Assembly: GCA_905221605.1 (NCBI GenBank)
Contig: CAJNDS010002141.1
Location: 55,001 to 119,000, forward strand
Length of the DNA: 64,000 nucleotides
DNA from: Symbiodinium natans
Lineage: Eukaryota > Sar > Dinophyceae > Suessiales > Symbiodiniaceae
Direction of reading: 5' to 3'
The position numbers and the translations under genes are program-made. Under the pieces are notes generated by a model, which saw nothing but the letters and a program-made list of their open reading frames with translations, was not told where the DNA came from and did no database searches. Below are positions 1 through 12,247 of the stretch, piece by piece. Numbering within the stretch: the stretch's first letter is position 1; each line of letters starts with the position of its first letter.

Positions 1-43
1 GTGGGAACGCCGCCCCAGGAGTTTAGGCTCGTGGCGGACACAG
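1..43 (+). CDS. A1 peptidase exon 1 (partial): first active-site Asp
   Basis: Frame starts at base 1 and reads VGTPPQEFRLVADT plus one base of the next codon. This is the N-terminal lobe active-site strand of A1 peptidases (GTPPQ.F.V..DTG). It ends CACAG|GC, a GC donor, and joins exon 2 to complete DTG-SDN. The 5' part of the gene is outside the window. Confidence 0.88.
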
Positions 44-3000
44 GCCATCCGGGTTGCCCAAAAACCCTAAAACCCTAAAACCCTAAGACCCTAAGACCCT
101 AAAACCCTAAAACCCTAAAACCCTAAAACCCTAAAACCCTAAGACCCTAAAACCCTAAAACCCTAAAACCCTAAAACCCTAAAACCCTAGAACCCTAAAA
201 CCCTAAAACCCTAAAACCCTAAACCCTAATTTCGGCTTTAGGGCTTAGGGTTTAGGGTTCAGTAAACCCCAAACCCTGAACCTTCAAGCACCCAGACCCA
301 TCAAGACTGAAAACCTAGCAATACTTGAAACCCTAAGACCCTAAAACCCTAAAACCCTAAAACCCTAAAACCCTAGAACCCTAGAACCCTAAAACCCTAA
401 AACCCTAAACCCTAATTTCGGCTTTAGGGCTTAGGGTTTAGGGTTCAGTAAACCCCAAACCCTGAACCTTCAAGCACCCAGACCCATCAAGACTGAAAAC
501 CTAGCAATACTTGAAACCCTAAGACCCTAAAACCCTAAAACCCTAAAACCCTAGAACCCTAGAACCCTAAAACCCTAAACCCTAAACCCTAATTTCGGCT
601 TTAGGGCTTAGGGTTTAGGGTTCAGTAAACCCCAAACCCTGAACCTTCAAGCACCCAGACCCATCAAGACTGAAAACCTAGCAATACTTGAAACCCTAGC
701 CTCAACCTTAAAGCCTTAAAGCCTTAAAAATAGGTCTTTCAACCATAGCCCTCATGAGGGCTTCAGGGTTTCGGGCTCAGGGTTTATAGGGCTTAGGGCT
801 TAGGGATTAGGGTTTAGGGTTTAGGGTGTAGGGTTTAGGGTTTAGGGTTTAGGGTTTAGGGTTTAGGGTTTAGGCCGAATCCAACCCCAGGAAGTGACAA
901 CATCATCGTCCAGTCGTGCATCTGCGCCTCGGCTGCTTGAGGGGGGAAGGGGGTGTTTGGAACTAAGGTTCAGGTTCAAGGTCATGAGGGGTTTGGGGTT
1001 TAGGGTTTAGGGTTTAGGATTTAGGGTTCAGGGTTTTGGGTTTAGGGGGCGTTTGTAAGGTTCTAGGGGTTTGGGGTGTTGGATTTTAACATTCCTAAAC
1101 CCTAAGCCCTAAACCCTACGCCCTAAGCCCTAAGCCCTAAACGCTTAACCCTTAACCCTTAAACCCTAAACCCTGAACCCTAATTCCTAAACCCTAAACC
1201 CTAAACGGGGGGTGGGGGCATGCGGAAGGCAAAGAGACGGGCGCTTGCCCTGAAGACTACGGCGCTTGCTTCCGAGGCTGGGATGTAGGGTCTAGGGTTT
1301 AGGGTTTAGGGTTGAGGGTTTAGGGCTTAGGGTTTATAGGGTTTGGGGTTTAGGGTTTCGGGTTTAGGGTTTTGGGTTAAGAGTACCCTTTACCTTTTTT
1401 TGGGTTCTGGATCCCGTTATAAAGTAACCAACCAAAAGAAGGGTGCCCTTAGTATAATACGGTTACTGGGCTACTAAGAGGGCAATTTGGGGCTTGTGGT
1501 CTGGGTTTTTTTGGTTTAGGGTTTGGGGTTTAGGGTTTGGGGTTTGGGGTTTGGGGTTTTAGGGTTCAGGGTTTTAGGGTTTTAGGGTTTTAGGGTTAGG
1601 CACTTTCAGGGTCTAAGGGTCCAGGGTGTATGAGGTTTAAGGGCCGGGGGGAGGGGATTGGGATATAGGATTTCGTTATGGAGCTTATAGGGTTTCTTTA
1701 AGGTTTACAGGGTGGGCCCCCCTTACTATACTAACTGTAGTTAAGGGACTTATAACCTAACTTAGGGTCCTTATAACCCAATTTAGGGCCCTTATAACTC
1801 TACTTATAACTCGGGGGCCCCACCCTGTAGGGTTTCTTTAAGGTTTAGGGTTGCAGGAGCAGGTTGACGTCGGTTCTGGGTTTAGGGCTTCAGAGTTTAG
1901 GGTTTAGGGCTTAGGGTTTAGGGTTTAGGGTTTAGGGTTTAGGGGTTTTAGGGTTTAGGGTTTAGGGCTTAGGGTTTAGGGTTCAGGGCGCCGATCCCCC
2001 TGTTTGTTTATGGTTTAAGCAGGGTTTAGCGTGTAGGGCTTCGCATTCCGGGTTTTGGGCTGCAAGTGCTGCTACCACTTACTTGAAAGTTCAATATGCC
2101 CTGTGAGCCCAAATGCCCTACAAAGGCCCTAAACCCTGAGCCCTAAACCCCAAACCCTAAAGCGCATGCACACCCTTCGCCATTGTTGTGCTCTTAGATC
2201 GGCTAGATGTACCCAAGGGTCGCCCCATACATCGCCAAACCCGAAACCGCAAGATCCGATTTTCCTTCTTCTATGCATACAGCAATCTTAAATTGTACAT
2301 ATATATATACACATACACTTTCACATGCGTTTCAACCATACATGGATATGTGTTTTCATATTGCATACATATATATATATACACACCCAACCTTAGACTC
2401 CAAATACGTTGGGTCCCCTCAGTAGTACTACAAAAAACACCTCACCTCGTAAGGAACCGGAGGGAAATTTAAGGGAGGGCGAGAGGGGGGGGGGGGGGGG
2501 GGGGCGTAACCCTAAACCCTAAACCCTAAACCCTAAACCCTAAACCCTAAACCCTAAACCCGTGTTAGGGGCCCATGTTTCCTCTTTAAGGCATGCTTGG
2601 GCTCGTTAAGGGTACTTCATAGGGTTTTAGGGTTTTAGGGTTTTAGGGTTTTGGGGTTTTGGGGTTTTGGGGTTTTGGGGTTTTGGGGTTTTAGGGTTAT
2701 AGGTTTACAGGTTTATAGGGCTTAGGAGAGGGCCTTTTCGTGGCGCATGGACCCTTGCACCCCGCTGGTTCCTCATGACAACCTGTCCCTGGCAGGGACG
2801 GGGCGCTCCTCCACCTTTGCCGTCAACGAGAGCAAGGATAGTGGGGAACGTCGTTCACCCCCCGCACCCCTTGGTTTAGGGTTTAGGGTTTAGGGCTTAG
2901 GGCTGAGGGCTAAGGGCTTAGGGCTTAGGGTGTTTTAGGGTTTTTTAGGGTTTGGGGGTTTAGCCTTTGGGGGTTTAGGGTGTAGGTTAAGGGATATGCT

Positions 3001-6000
3001 CTTGATTCGTGTGTTTTTCTGAGCGGGGTGGGTGTGTGAGGGGGTGGGTGAGTTGAGGGCTTTAGGCTTAAGGCTTTAGGGTGTTAGGGTTTAGGGATTT
3101 GCTCGGTGCCTAACTTGGACAAGTAGTTTTCGCCTAGTGCCTACAGGAGTTCTGACAGAGGCAGAAGTGGAGGACACGTGTCATTTTCACCATGACCTCG
3201 ATTTGTACGATGAGCTAGACGACTGCCGGACTCCGTCGGACGGCGACGCGGCCTCGGAGAGCAGCGAGAACGCGTGGCGCTTTGAGTGCCTGAACATGCT
3301 GCAGGACGCCCTCCCGACGCCGAGAGCGATGTGGGAGGCTCCGACGATGCAACGCAACGGATTGTGGCTGTTCATCGTCGCCTGGGGGTTCTGGGAAGTG
3401 GGTCATGGGATCCCCCAAGCCTTAAAACTCTAAACTCCCTCAACCCTAAACCCTCAAGCCCTAAACCCGAAACCAACCTTGGCTTTTGAGGGATGACGCT
3501 AAACCCTAAACCCTAAATGCTCGTCCCTAAACCCTAAACCCTATACGTACCCTAAACCCACCTTCATGTGAGGGATGACCCTGAGCCCTAAGCACTAAGC
3601 CCGAAGCCCGAAACCCCGAACCCTAAACCCTAACCTCTAAACCCTAACTAATCCCTAAACCCTAAACCCTAAACCCTAAACCCTTCAGGGCTATTGGGAG
3701 GTCTGAAGTTGAGAGCTTGAAGGCTTTAGACGATTGATGTTTTTGGGGATGCTTAGGGTTTGCTAAGGCTGGGGGTTTTAGGGCTAGGGTTTAGGATTCA
3801 GGGTTTAGGGTTTTAGGGTTCAGAGTTTGGGGTTTTAAGGTTGGGGGTTTAGGGTCTAGGGGGATTATCAGAGTTTAGGCCTTAGCCTGCTTCTTGAGCG
3901 GGTTGCCGTAGGCCCAGACCCTGAGCCAAAGACCCGAGATCCCAGACCCTAAGCCCTCAACCCTAAACCCTGAAACCCTAAACCCTAAACCCTAAACCCC
4001 AAGCCCAAACCCTAAACCCTATCCCCAAATCCCAGACCCAGAACTGAACCTGTGACTGCCATGCTTTCCACCCCCCCCCCCCCCCCCCCCCCAAATCTTC
4101 ACTTTGGCAAGGACGTGGCATATCTTCTTAGCCAGTAGATAGCCCCAAACCATAAATCCTACAAACCCTACTTGGAGGTTCATGGTACTTCTTGACCTAT
4201 TTGGATCTGTACTTATGGCTGTACGTTTTGGGGTGCTTCGGGGGCTTAGAGGTGGGTTGTGTGTGCGGCTTATCGGCGTTGCTCCTTGGCTGGTGGGGAG
4301 CTTGGCACTTTTGTTTCTCTGAACAAAAAGATTGTTCAGAGGATTCCCTAAGCCCCAACTTTTCCCCGAATCCTACACCTAAGCCCTAAACCTCAAACCC
4401 TAAACCTCAAACCCTAAACCCTAAACCCTAAACCCTAAACCCTAAACCCCACCTGTTTAGGCCCAATCGAGTCAAAGCCCTTCAGCCGCAGGAAGGCGTC
4501 AACTCCTTTGTCATGTCGTTCGGCTGAGCCCCCAGGAACCCCGCAGTCTGCGGTTTAGGGTTTAGGGTTTAGGGTTTCGCGTTTATTGTTTATTGTTTTT
4601 TGTTTAGGGTTTAGGGTTTTGGCCTAAACCTTCAACCCTGATCCCTACTTATAGGGCAGGGATTTGGGTGTAGGGCTTGGGGGTTTGGAGCTTAGGGCTG
4701 AGGGTGCCACAGTTGTTTAGGGTTTAGGGTGTGGGGTTAGGGTTAGGGTTAGGGTCTAGGGTTGTTATGGGCTTCCTTGTTGAAGGACCCCTCGAAAGCA
4801 CGCGGAACCATAAACCCTAAGCCAAACGCTTGCCATTGAGCCCCACTTGAGATCCATATTACGTAGCAGGTAGTCCGCACAGGTGGATGAAGACCGTCCA
4901 AATCATAGGCCTGCAAAGGCACTTAAGTTATGTTGCCACAACAAGGCCTTTTTTCATATGTCCAACTCATTGTAACTTATGGTGCAGCAACATCAGTTCC
5001 CTAGAAGCAGCCTTGGACGCGCAGAAGCCAGGCCCTCTTCTAGGTGCCAGCCCCTCTTCTACAGGGTGGGGCCCCCTAGTTATAAGTAGAGTTATAAGGG
5101 CACTAAATTGGGTTATAAGGACCCTAAGTTAGGTTATAAGTCCCTTAACTACAGTTAGTATAGTAAGGGGGCCCCACCCTGTAGGTGCGGATGGCGTATG
5201 GCGAACAAGGTCAAGCCTGCTCGTGCCACCCATGGCTGGCCCAAGGGAAGGAGAGAAGCTGGAGCTAGAGCTCAGGTCTATACGTGAGGACACATGTCGA
5301 CGGCAACGCAAACTATAAGAGAAACCTCTGAGACAAACTGGCGGGTTTATTTCCAGACCAGGGTCCTTTGTGAATTACGGAATGAACCAAATGGGGCATC
5401 ATCACAATGACTGTCATTACTCTTCCCTCACTTCCCTATGAACCAATCGACCCTACACCCGAAGCCCTAAACCTGAAACCCCAAACTGTACCTACTAATG
5501 GCACGCGTTTCCTCAGCCCAGGGAAAACGCAAGTCTCCCATACCTGGAATACCTAAGAAAGCGAGAGCCTCGCAACAACAGGTACGCTTGTGCTTACGGC
5601 TGACTCTTAACCCTCAAAACTCAAAACCCCGTAAGGTTTCTAACTAAGGTTTGGGTTCGATGGTTTAGGCTTAGGGTTTAGGGTTCGGGGTTTAGGGTTT
5701 TGGGGTTTTGGGTTTAGGGTTCAGGGTTCAGGGTTCAGTGGACTAACCCGAGGCAGCGGCGACATTCTGGTCGTCAAGTCCTCCGACGAGGCCGGCGCTG
5801 AGGCACTAAGCAGGCCCCGTGTCTCTAAGGCTAGGGATAGAATCCTAAACCCTAAACATAGTAACATACATAGATTATATATATATATATATATATGTAT
5901 ACATATATTTGTATGTAAGGGCTTTGGGATTAAGAGCGTGATTGTGTGAACAGGCGTTGTTTAGCGCTGACTGGTTCAAAGCAGTATAACGGACTTTAGG

Positions 6001-9000
6001 GTTTAGAGTTTAGGGTTTAGGGTAATGTGGGGGGGGGGTTAGTTTTCTAGGGACTACATATGACATAAGGTATATATGGGCTCTAGTATGGCGGAATAAG
6101 ATTCGGGGTCCCTCCCAGGTCCCTCCTTATAGCCCGAGCTCCTGTATAACGTTTTACAGGACTGCACAGGGCACCGAATTCGCCACCCTAAGCCCTAGGG
6201 CCTAAACCAATTCCTTGTGAACAATAGACGCAAATCCGAAGCCCTTAACCCTGGGTGTAGGATTTCGGGTTTAAGGTTTGGGGTTTAGAAGTGTTGGGGC
6301 ATGCCGCAAACCTCACTTAGGACAAACAAGCCCGAGTGTACGAAATGGCCAAGGTACTCGACAACTACGACAGTTGGATTGCTCACGCATGAACCCTAAA
6401 CAAGAGACCCTGCGCAATACACCCTAAACCCTAAACCCTAAACCCTAAACCCTAATCCCTAAACCCTAAACCCTAAACCCTAAACCCTAAACCCTAAACC
6501 CTAAACCCTAAACCCTAAACCCTGAACCCTGAACCCTAAACCCTAAACCCTAGCCCTAAGGCCCGAAGATTTAAGCCTTGAACCTGAACCCAAAGCCCCT
6601 CTTCATCAAAAGACACAACTGATCAGGCACGATGCGCTTCCTTCATGGGGCCGTTTTGTGTGTCATACTACGTGGGCCCTTGGGACATCTCATTAAACCC
6701 TAGGCCCTAGACCCTAAACCCTAAACCCTAAACCCTAGACCCCCCAAAAGTCAGCCCCTGGCGGCCCTAAGCCCTTAACTAACCCCGAAGCGGCCCTATA
6801 AGCCCTAAACGGCCCTAAGCCCAATCCCAAACCCCAAACCCTAAACCCTAAACCCTAAACCCCAAACCCTAAACCCTAAACCCCAAACCCCAAACTCCTG
6901 CCCGCAGGTGACCGTCGGAACGGCCCGGGCCTTCATGCCACCTGGCAGCTCCAGGCTGTCGTCGGTTACCATTGGGGGGGGTTTAGGGTTTAGGGTTTAG
7001 GGTTTAGGGTTCAGGGTTTAGGGTTTAGGGTTTAGGGTTTAGGGTTTAGGGTTTAGGGTGTAAGGTGTAAGGGTTTAGTAGGGGTTTAGGGTTTAGGGAG
7101 ATTAGGGGTTAGGGTTTAGAGGGTTCGGGGTTACGGTGTAGGGTTAAGGGTTTAGGGATTAGGTCGGGTTTAGGGTTTAGGTGATTCGGGGTTTGGGTTT
7201 ACGGTTTAGGGGGTTAGGGGCTTAGGGTTGGGTTTTAGGGTTTAGCGCTTAGGCTTTGGGGCTTAGGGGTGTTGGGTTTAGGGCTTAGGGGTTTTGTCTA
7301 GGGGTTTAGGGCTTGGGACTTAGGGCTTGGGGGTTCAGGGTTTATCGGGCTTAGGGTTTCGGGGGTATAGGGTTTGGGGGTTCAGGGTTTAGGGCATTTG
7401 AGGATTAGTGTTTAGGGGTTTAGGGTTTAGCGCTTTCGGTGCTAAGGGGTTGAGGGGATTAGTGCTTAAGGGTATAGGGCGTTCGGGTTTATGGCTTTAG
7501 CGTTTAGAGATTCAGGGGTTTAGCGATTTGAGGGTTTAGCGTTTGCGGGTTTAAAGTTCAGGGTTTAGTGTTTAGGGTTCAGTAGTCGAGTAGGCAACCT
7601 TGAATCTTCAGTGGTACTGCAACTCCCCAAAACCTTATAAACCCTAAACCCTAAACCCTATACCCTAACCCCTCATCCCTAAACCCTAAACCCTCCTAGC
7701 ATGCTAAGGATAGTATCTGAATTTCCCCTTTTTTTATGGGCAGAACCTCGAGCTTGCTGAGCTAAGGAACAATAGCCTCCTGCTCATGGTGAAGCAGGCG
7801 GGTGCATTGTGCTTGTTTTTAATCGCCGCATCCGAAACCCTAAACCCTTAAATCCTAGACCCTAAACCCTTAACCCTTAACCCTAAACCCAGACCCTAAA
7901 CCCCGTTGGTGGCGGGGGTTCAAGTATCCGGGTTCCCTCTTCTCGGGGTCCCGTTCAGTAGGTGGCTGCATTTTCGGGAAGAAACCATGTTGGAAAGCCA
8001 TCATAAATGGATCCTACTTCTCAGGGGCTCGGCTAGAGGAAGCTGAGTATACAGCCCACTGGGTGCTCTTACCTAGGTAGGCCCTTGGGCTACTTGACAT
8101 GTTGCTAAATATTTTCTCTTCCTGGGTTTAGGCGGATCATAACAGCCCTAAGCCCTAAATCCTACACCTTAAACCCTAAACCCTAAACCCTACTGTAACC
8201 CCTAAACCCTGAACCCCCGAGAGGGTTTGTGGCCAGCCCCTATTCCCCTGACCTCGAGTCCACCAACCACCAAGGGCCACCGGGTTAGGGTTTAGGGTTC
8301 AGGGTTCAGGGTTCAGGGTTTGGGGTTTGGGGTTTGGGGTTTGGGGTCTGGGCATTGGAGTCCGTAGAACGGCTAAATCCTAAACCCTAAGCCCTGAACC
8401 CCTAGACCTCTAAACCCCTAAACCCTAAAACCCTAAACCCCTAAACCATAAAGCCCAAAACCCCTAAACCCCTGCACCCTGAACCCTAAACCCTAAATCC
8501 CAAACCCTAAGCCCCAAACCCTAAGCCCCGAACCCTAAGCCAAAAACCCGAAAACCGAAGCCCCTAACCCCAAAAATCCTCAACCCTAAGACCCCTAAAA
8601 CCCGGACCCCAACCCTCAACCCTAAACCCCAAACCCAAAACCCCTAAACCCTAAACCCGAACCCCTCAACCCTAAACCCCCCTAAACCCCTACACCCCTA
8701 AACCCCTAAACCCCTACAACCCTAAACCCCTAAACCCCTAAACCCCTAAACCCCTAAACCCCTAAACCCCTAAACCCCTAAACCCCTAAACCCCTAAACC
8801 CCTAAACCCCTAAACCCCTAAACCCCTAAACCCCTAAACCCCTAACCCCCTCAACCCCTAAACCCCTAAACCCCTAAACCCCTAAACCCCTAAACCCCTA
8901 AACCCCTAAACCCCTAAACCCCTAAACCCCTAAACCCCTAAACCCCTAAACCCCTAAACCCCTAAACCCCTAAACCCCTAAACCCCTAAACCCCGAAACC

Positions 9001-12000
9001 CTAAACCCCTAAAACCCTAAACCCTAAACCCCTAATAAACCTTAGACCCCAAACCCCTAAACCCCTAAACCGCAAAACCCTAAACCCTAAACCCTCAACG
9101 CCCTCCGGCCCGCAAGGCCTTGAAGATCTCGGGTCAGTTCGAGGGCATCCTCGGCTTGGGCAGGCCACAGACCTTGGGGTTTAGGGTTGAGGGTTGAGTT
9201 TAGGGTCGGTTTCAACGGCCTCCCCGAAAAAAGCACGATGAAATTCTCACTTGGAGCATTCTGGCCGCCGAAGGAGGCATTGGAAGCCCACGACGACCTG
9301 GACGCGCGGCGGGAGTCAGAGCAGTCACAGAGCCGGTCAAAATCAGCCAATTTCTGCCGCCTTCGCCAGCATGAGCTCGAATGGCCTCTACGAAGCGTGG
9401 CTCCGGCCTTTGGAATGGCTCGGAGTCCAGCTGCGTGCCGGGTGTTCAGCGCCATGGAGTTTCACTCAAGAATTGCAAGGTTGAATTGATGGGGTTTATT
9501 TGCCCGCGCTTTCGTTCATCTTTTCACTCGCGCTATTACCGCAGTAAATTGCATGTAGCCCGACCATTCGTATGTTACAAAAGTACTTTTAATATTGAGC
9601 TCCTGTGGAACATATTTTAACGAGGCTCTTTCACTCACTTCGTTCATGAGTTTACAAGAAACTCTGCGAACAGCCTAGCTTTTGGATGATTGGTTTTCTA
9701 CGGATTGCCCGTGTTGTAGCGTCCATTCCGTTCGCTTGCCTCTTATGAGTACGAGCACGTGCTTCATGATGATAATAATCCCTATTACAGAAGTCTCTGG
9801 ACAAGGATATGAATGTAGTGATCACATGTCCGCTAGCTTCTAAAGCAAGTAAGCGAAGTGAATCCATGGCCGTCACAGTGTTCGCCTTCTATATTGCCTC
9901 ACGAAGTTAAGACGTGTCCATCACCAGCTATAATCAAGGGTTAGACGCAGTTCTCTCACTCATTGCGTCCATCCAGCGGTAACAGCATTGAGGTCGTATC
10001 TTGTGAGCGAACCATGTGAATGCACTCACTGTAGCCCTTTAACCGCGAGAAAGGTCCCAACTGTGCTGTCGGTGTTCCAGGGCCTTTTCCGTCATGAACG
10101 GCCTCGCGAAACCAATGCACCAATCATGCTTCTAATGCTTTTGGAGGATTCATCTTGTTCTTGGTTATATGATTAGCCCCAAAAGTCCAGCTATGAATAA
10201 GCTTATCCACAGGCTGCGGCACTTCCCATAAGCTAGAACGAGTGAAGGCACTTGTCCAAACCAGTCGGTCTCAGGGAAATACGCCCTTGTTCAAGGACCT
10301 AGCGACATAACCAAGAGAGAACACACATGTTGGCAGTTCATGAACGAGGGTCAGAAAGCGGGGAAAGGATTGGATATGTTGTGGGGGTCTTTCGCGCACT
10401 TCGCTGCCTCATTCGCTTTATTCATAGTGTACACCTTAAGAATTCGATGAAAAGACGTAGTGCACGCAGTGAAATTAATTTCGCAAGTTCACGCGCGGAT
10501 TATATTCTAAATGCGTGAACAAAGTGAACGAAATACGTGCCCATAAACATAGTTCAGAAATGAAGGGCGCATTGAGGAAGACAGCCATGAAGGGGCGAAA
10601 CGAATATGTGACCGCTATAGCCCTTATTACTTGACCTTCATTTGGTACCTTCGCGAAGCAGTATTCCTGGACTATTTATCAGTGAACGAAGTGGATGACG
10701 TATTAAATTGTTTGGGGTTCTTCTCACGCTCACTTGTTCGCACTTTTACTACGATATGAGATTGAGATTAGTTTAATGGATTCACGCATATACCTTTCAG
10801 TTATTTCCTGGAGAAGATACAAACATTAGATATACCACCCTAAACCCTAAACCCTAAACTCTAAACCCTTAACCGGCTTTTCGGTCTTCGGCGTTTAAGG
10901 TCTATAGGGTTTTGGGTTGGGTTTTTGGGTGTAGGGTTGAGGGCTTAGGGTTTGGGGTCTAGGGCTTGGGCTCTATAGGGTTTAAGCAGGTCGCGAGTTA
11001 GGCTTTTGGTGTTTAGGGTTCAGGTCTTCGGGTCTAGGGTCCTGTGGTGTATGCAAGCAATCTAGCTTTCGCGTCTTGTTTTTCGGGTTTTTGGGGTTTA
11101 GAGGATGTTTGGGTTTTTGGTTTTGGGTTTAGGTTTGGGATTTTGAGAACTCTTTTTGGGGGGCCTTGGAGGCTTGGGGTTTAGGGTTTAGGGTTTAGGG
11201 TTTAAGGTTTAGGGTTTATGTAGCTTTGGCCCTATACCCTATTCCCTATTCCCTATACCCAAACTCAAAACCCTCAACCGGCTTGGGGCTCAGGAATTCT
11301 CGGATTTCGCCAAAGAACTGCTGGGTTCGTTTAGATGTCCTGTGCGGTGTGAGGAGTTAGGCTTAGGGTTTAGGGTTTAGGGTTGAGGGTTTAGGGTTTA
11401 GGGTTATGTAGCTTCTAGAGTAGGGTTTCGCGCTTAGGGGTGTGGGATTGACTTTGGGGAAGAAGTATGGGTAATCCGTATACACACTAAACCCTCAACC
11501 TTCAACCCTAAACCCTAACGCCTAACCCCTAACTCAAACTCAGGACACACCCTAAACCCCAAACCCTAACCCCTAAACCTTAAACCCTAAACCCTGAGAC
11601 CTTATGCGCCGGTCGGCTTTTTACAGGCTTTGCATGTGTGCAGCCGATGGTTGTAAAAAGATAGGGTTCAGGGTTAGTTGACGTTCTTAAGAGTTTCAAG
11701 GAAAGCCTTTTCTTAGACTTTAGAGTAAATTCAGGGGCTTGAGGGTTTATGGTTTAGGGTCTGGGCGTGCAGGCTTGGGTTTACAGGATCTCCAGTTTAC
11801 AGGGTTTAGCATGCTCGCGCTCACGAGACCCAAGCCACAAACCCGACACCCCAGATCGTCTAAGGGTTTCCGGTTGAGCCCACCTAAACCCCTAAACCCC
11901 TAAACCCCTAAGCCCCTAAACCCCTAAACCCCTAAACCCCTAAACCCCTAAGCCCCTAAACCCCTGAAGCCCCTAAACCCCTAAACCCCTAAGCCCCTAA

Positions 12001-12180
12001 ACTCCTAAACCCCTAAACCACCTAAACCCTAAAACCCTAAAACCCTAAACCCCTAAACCACCTAAACCCTAAACCCCTAAATCCTAAACCCCTAAGCCCC
12101 TAAGCCCCTAACCCCTAAACCCCTAAACCCCTAAACCCCTAACCCCTAACCCCTAACCCCTAAACCCTAAACCCTAAACC

Positions 12181-12247
<67 letters not shown>

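Larger units (their letters stand above)
44..890 (+). other. Intron 1 (GC-AG, 847 bp)
   Basis: Holds a CCCTAAAA array, three tandem units of about 180 bp mixing telomere words with a unique segment, and a G-strand array at the 3' side. Ends CCCCAG|G. Confidence 0.8.
1277..2795 (+). other. Intron 3 (GC-AG, 1519 bp)
   Basis: Contains telomere words in both orientations, a family A inverted-repeat element, TA microsatellites around 2299-2312 and 2368-2383, a poly-G run and a family-F-like segment near 1385-1470. Open frames at 2188-2472 run through the TA repeats and are not supported. Confidence 0.78.
2850..4495 (+). other. Intron 4 (probably GT-AG, 1646 bp)
   Basis: G-strand words follow the donor (2873-2990) and C-strand words precede the acceptor (4380-4447). 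Inside lie a 250-bp coding-like island (3147), a family B element remnant and a poly-C run at 4071-4092. Confidence 0.72.

Noticed and set aside
8214-8282. Island reading EGLWPAPIPLTSSPP as a peptidase exon
   Set aside because: Exon 8 to exon 9 (VKQ-ALKISG) is in phase and matches the family without it.
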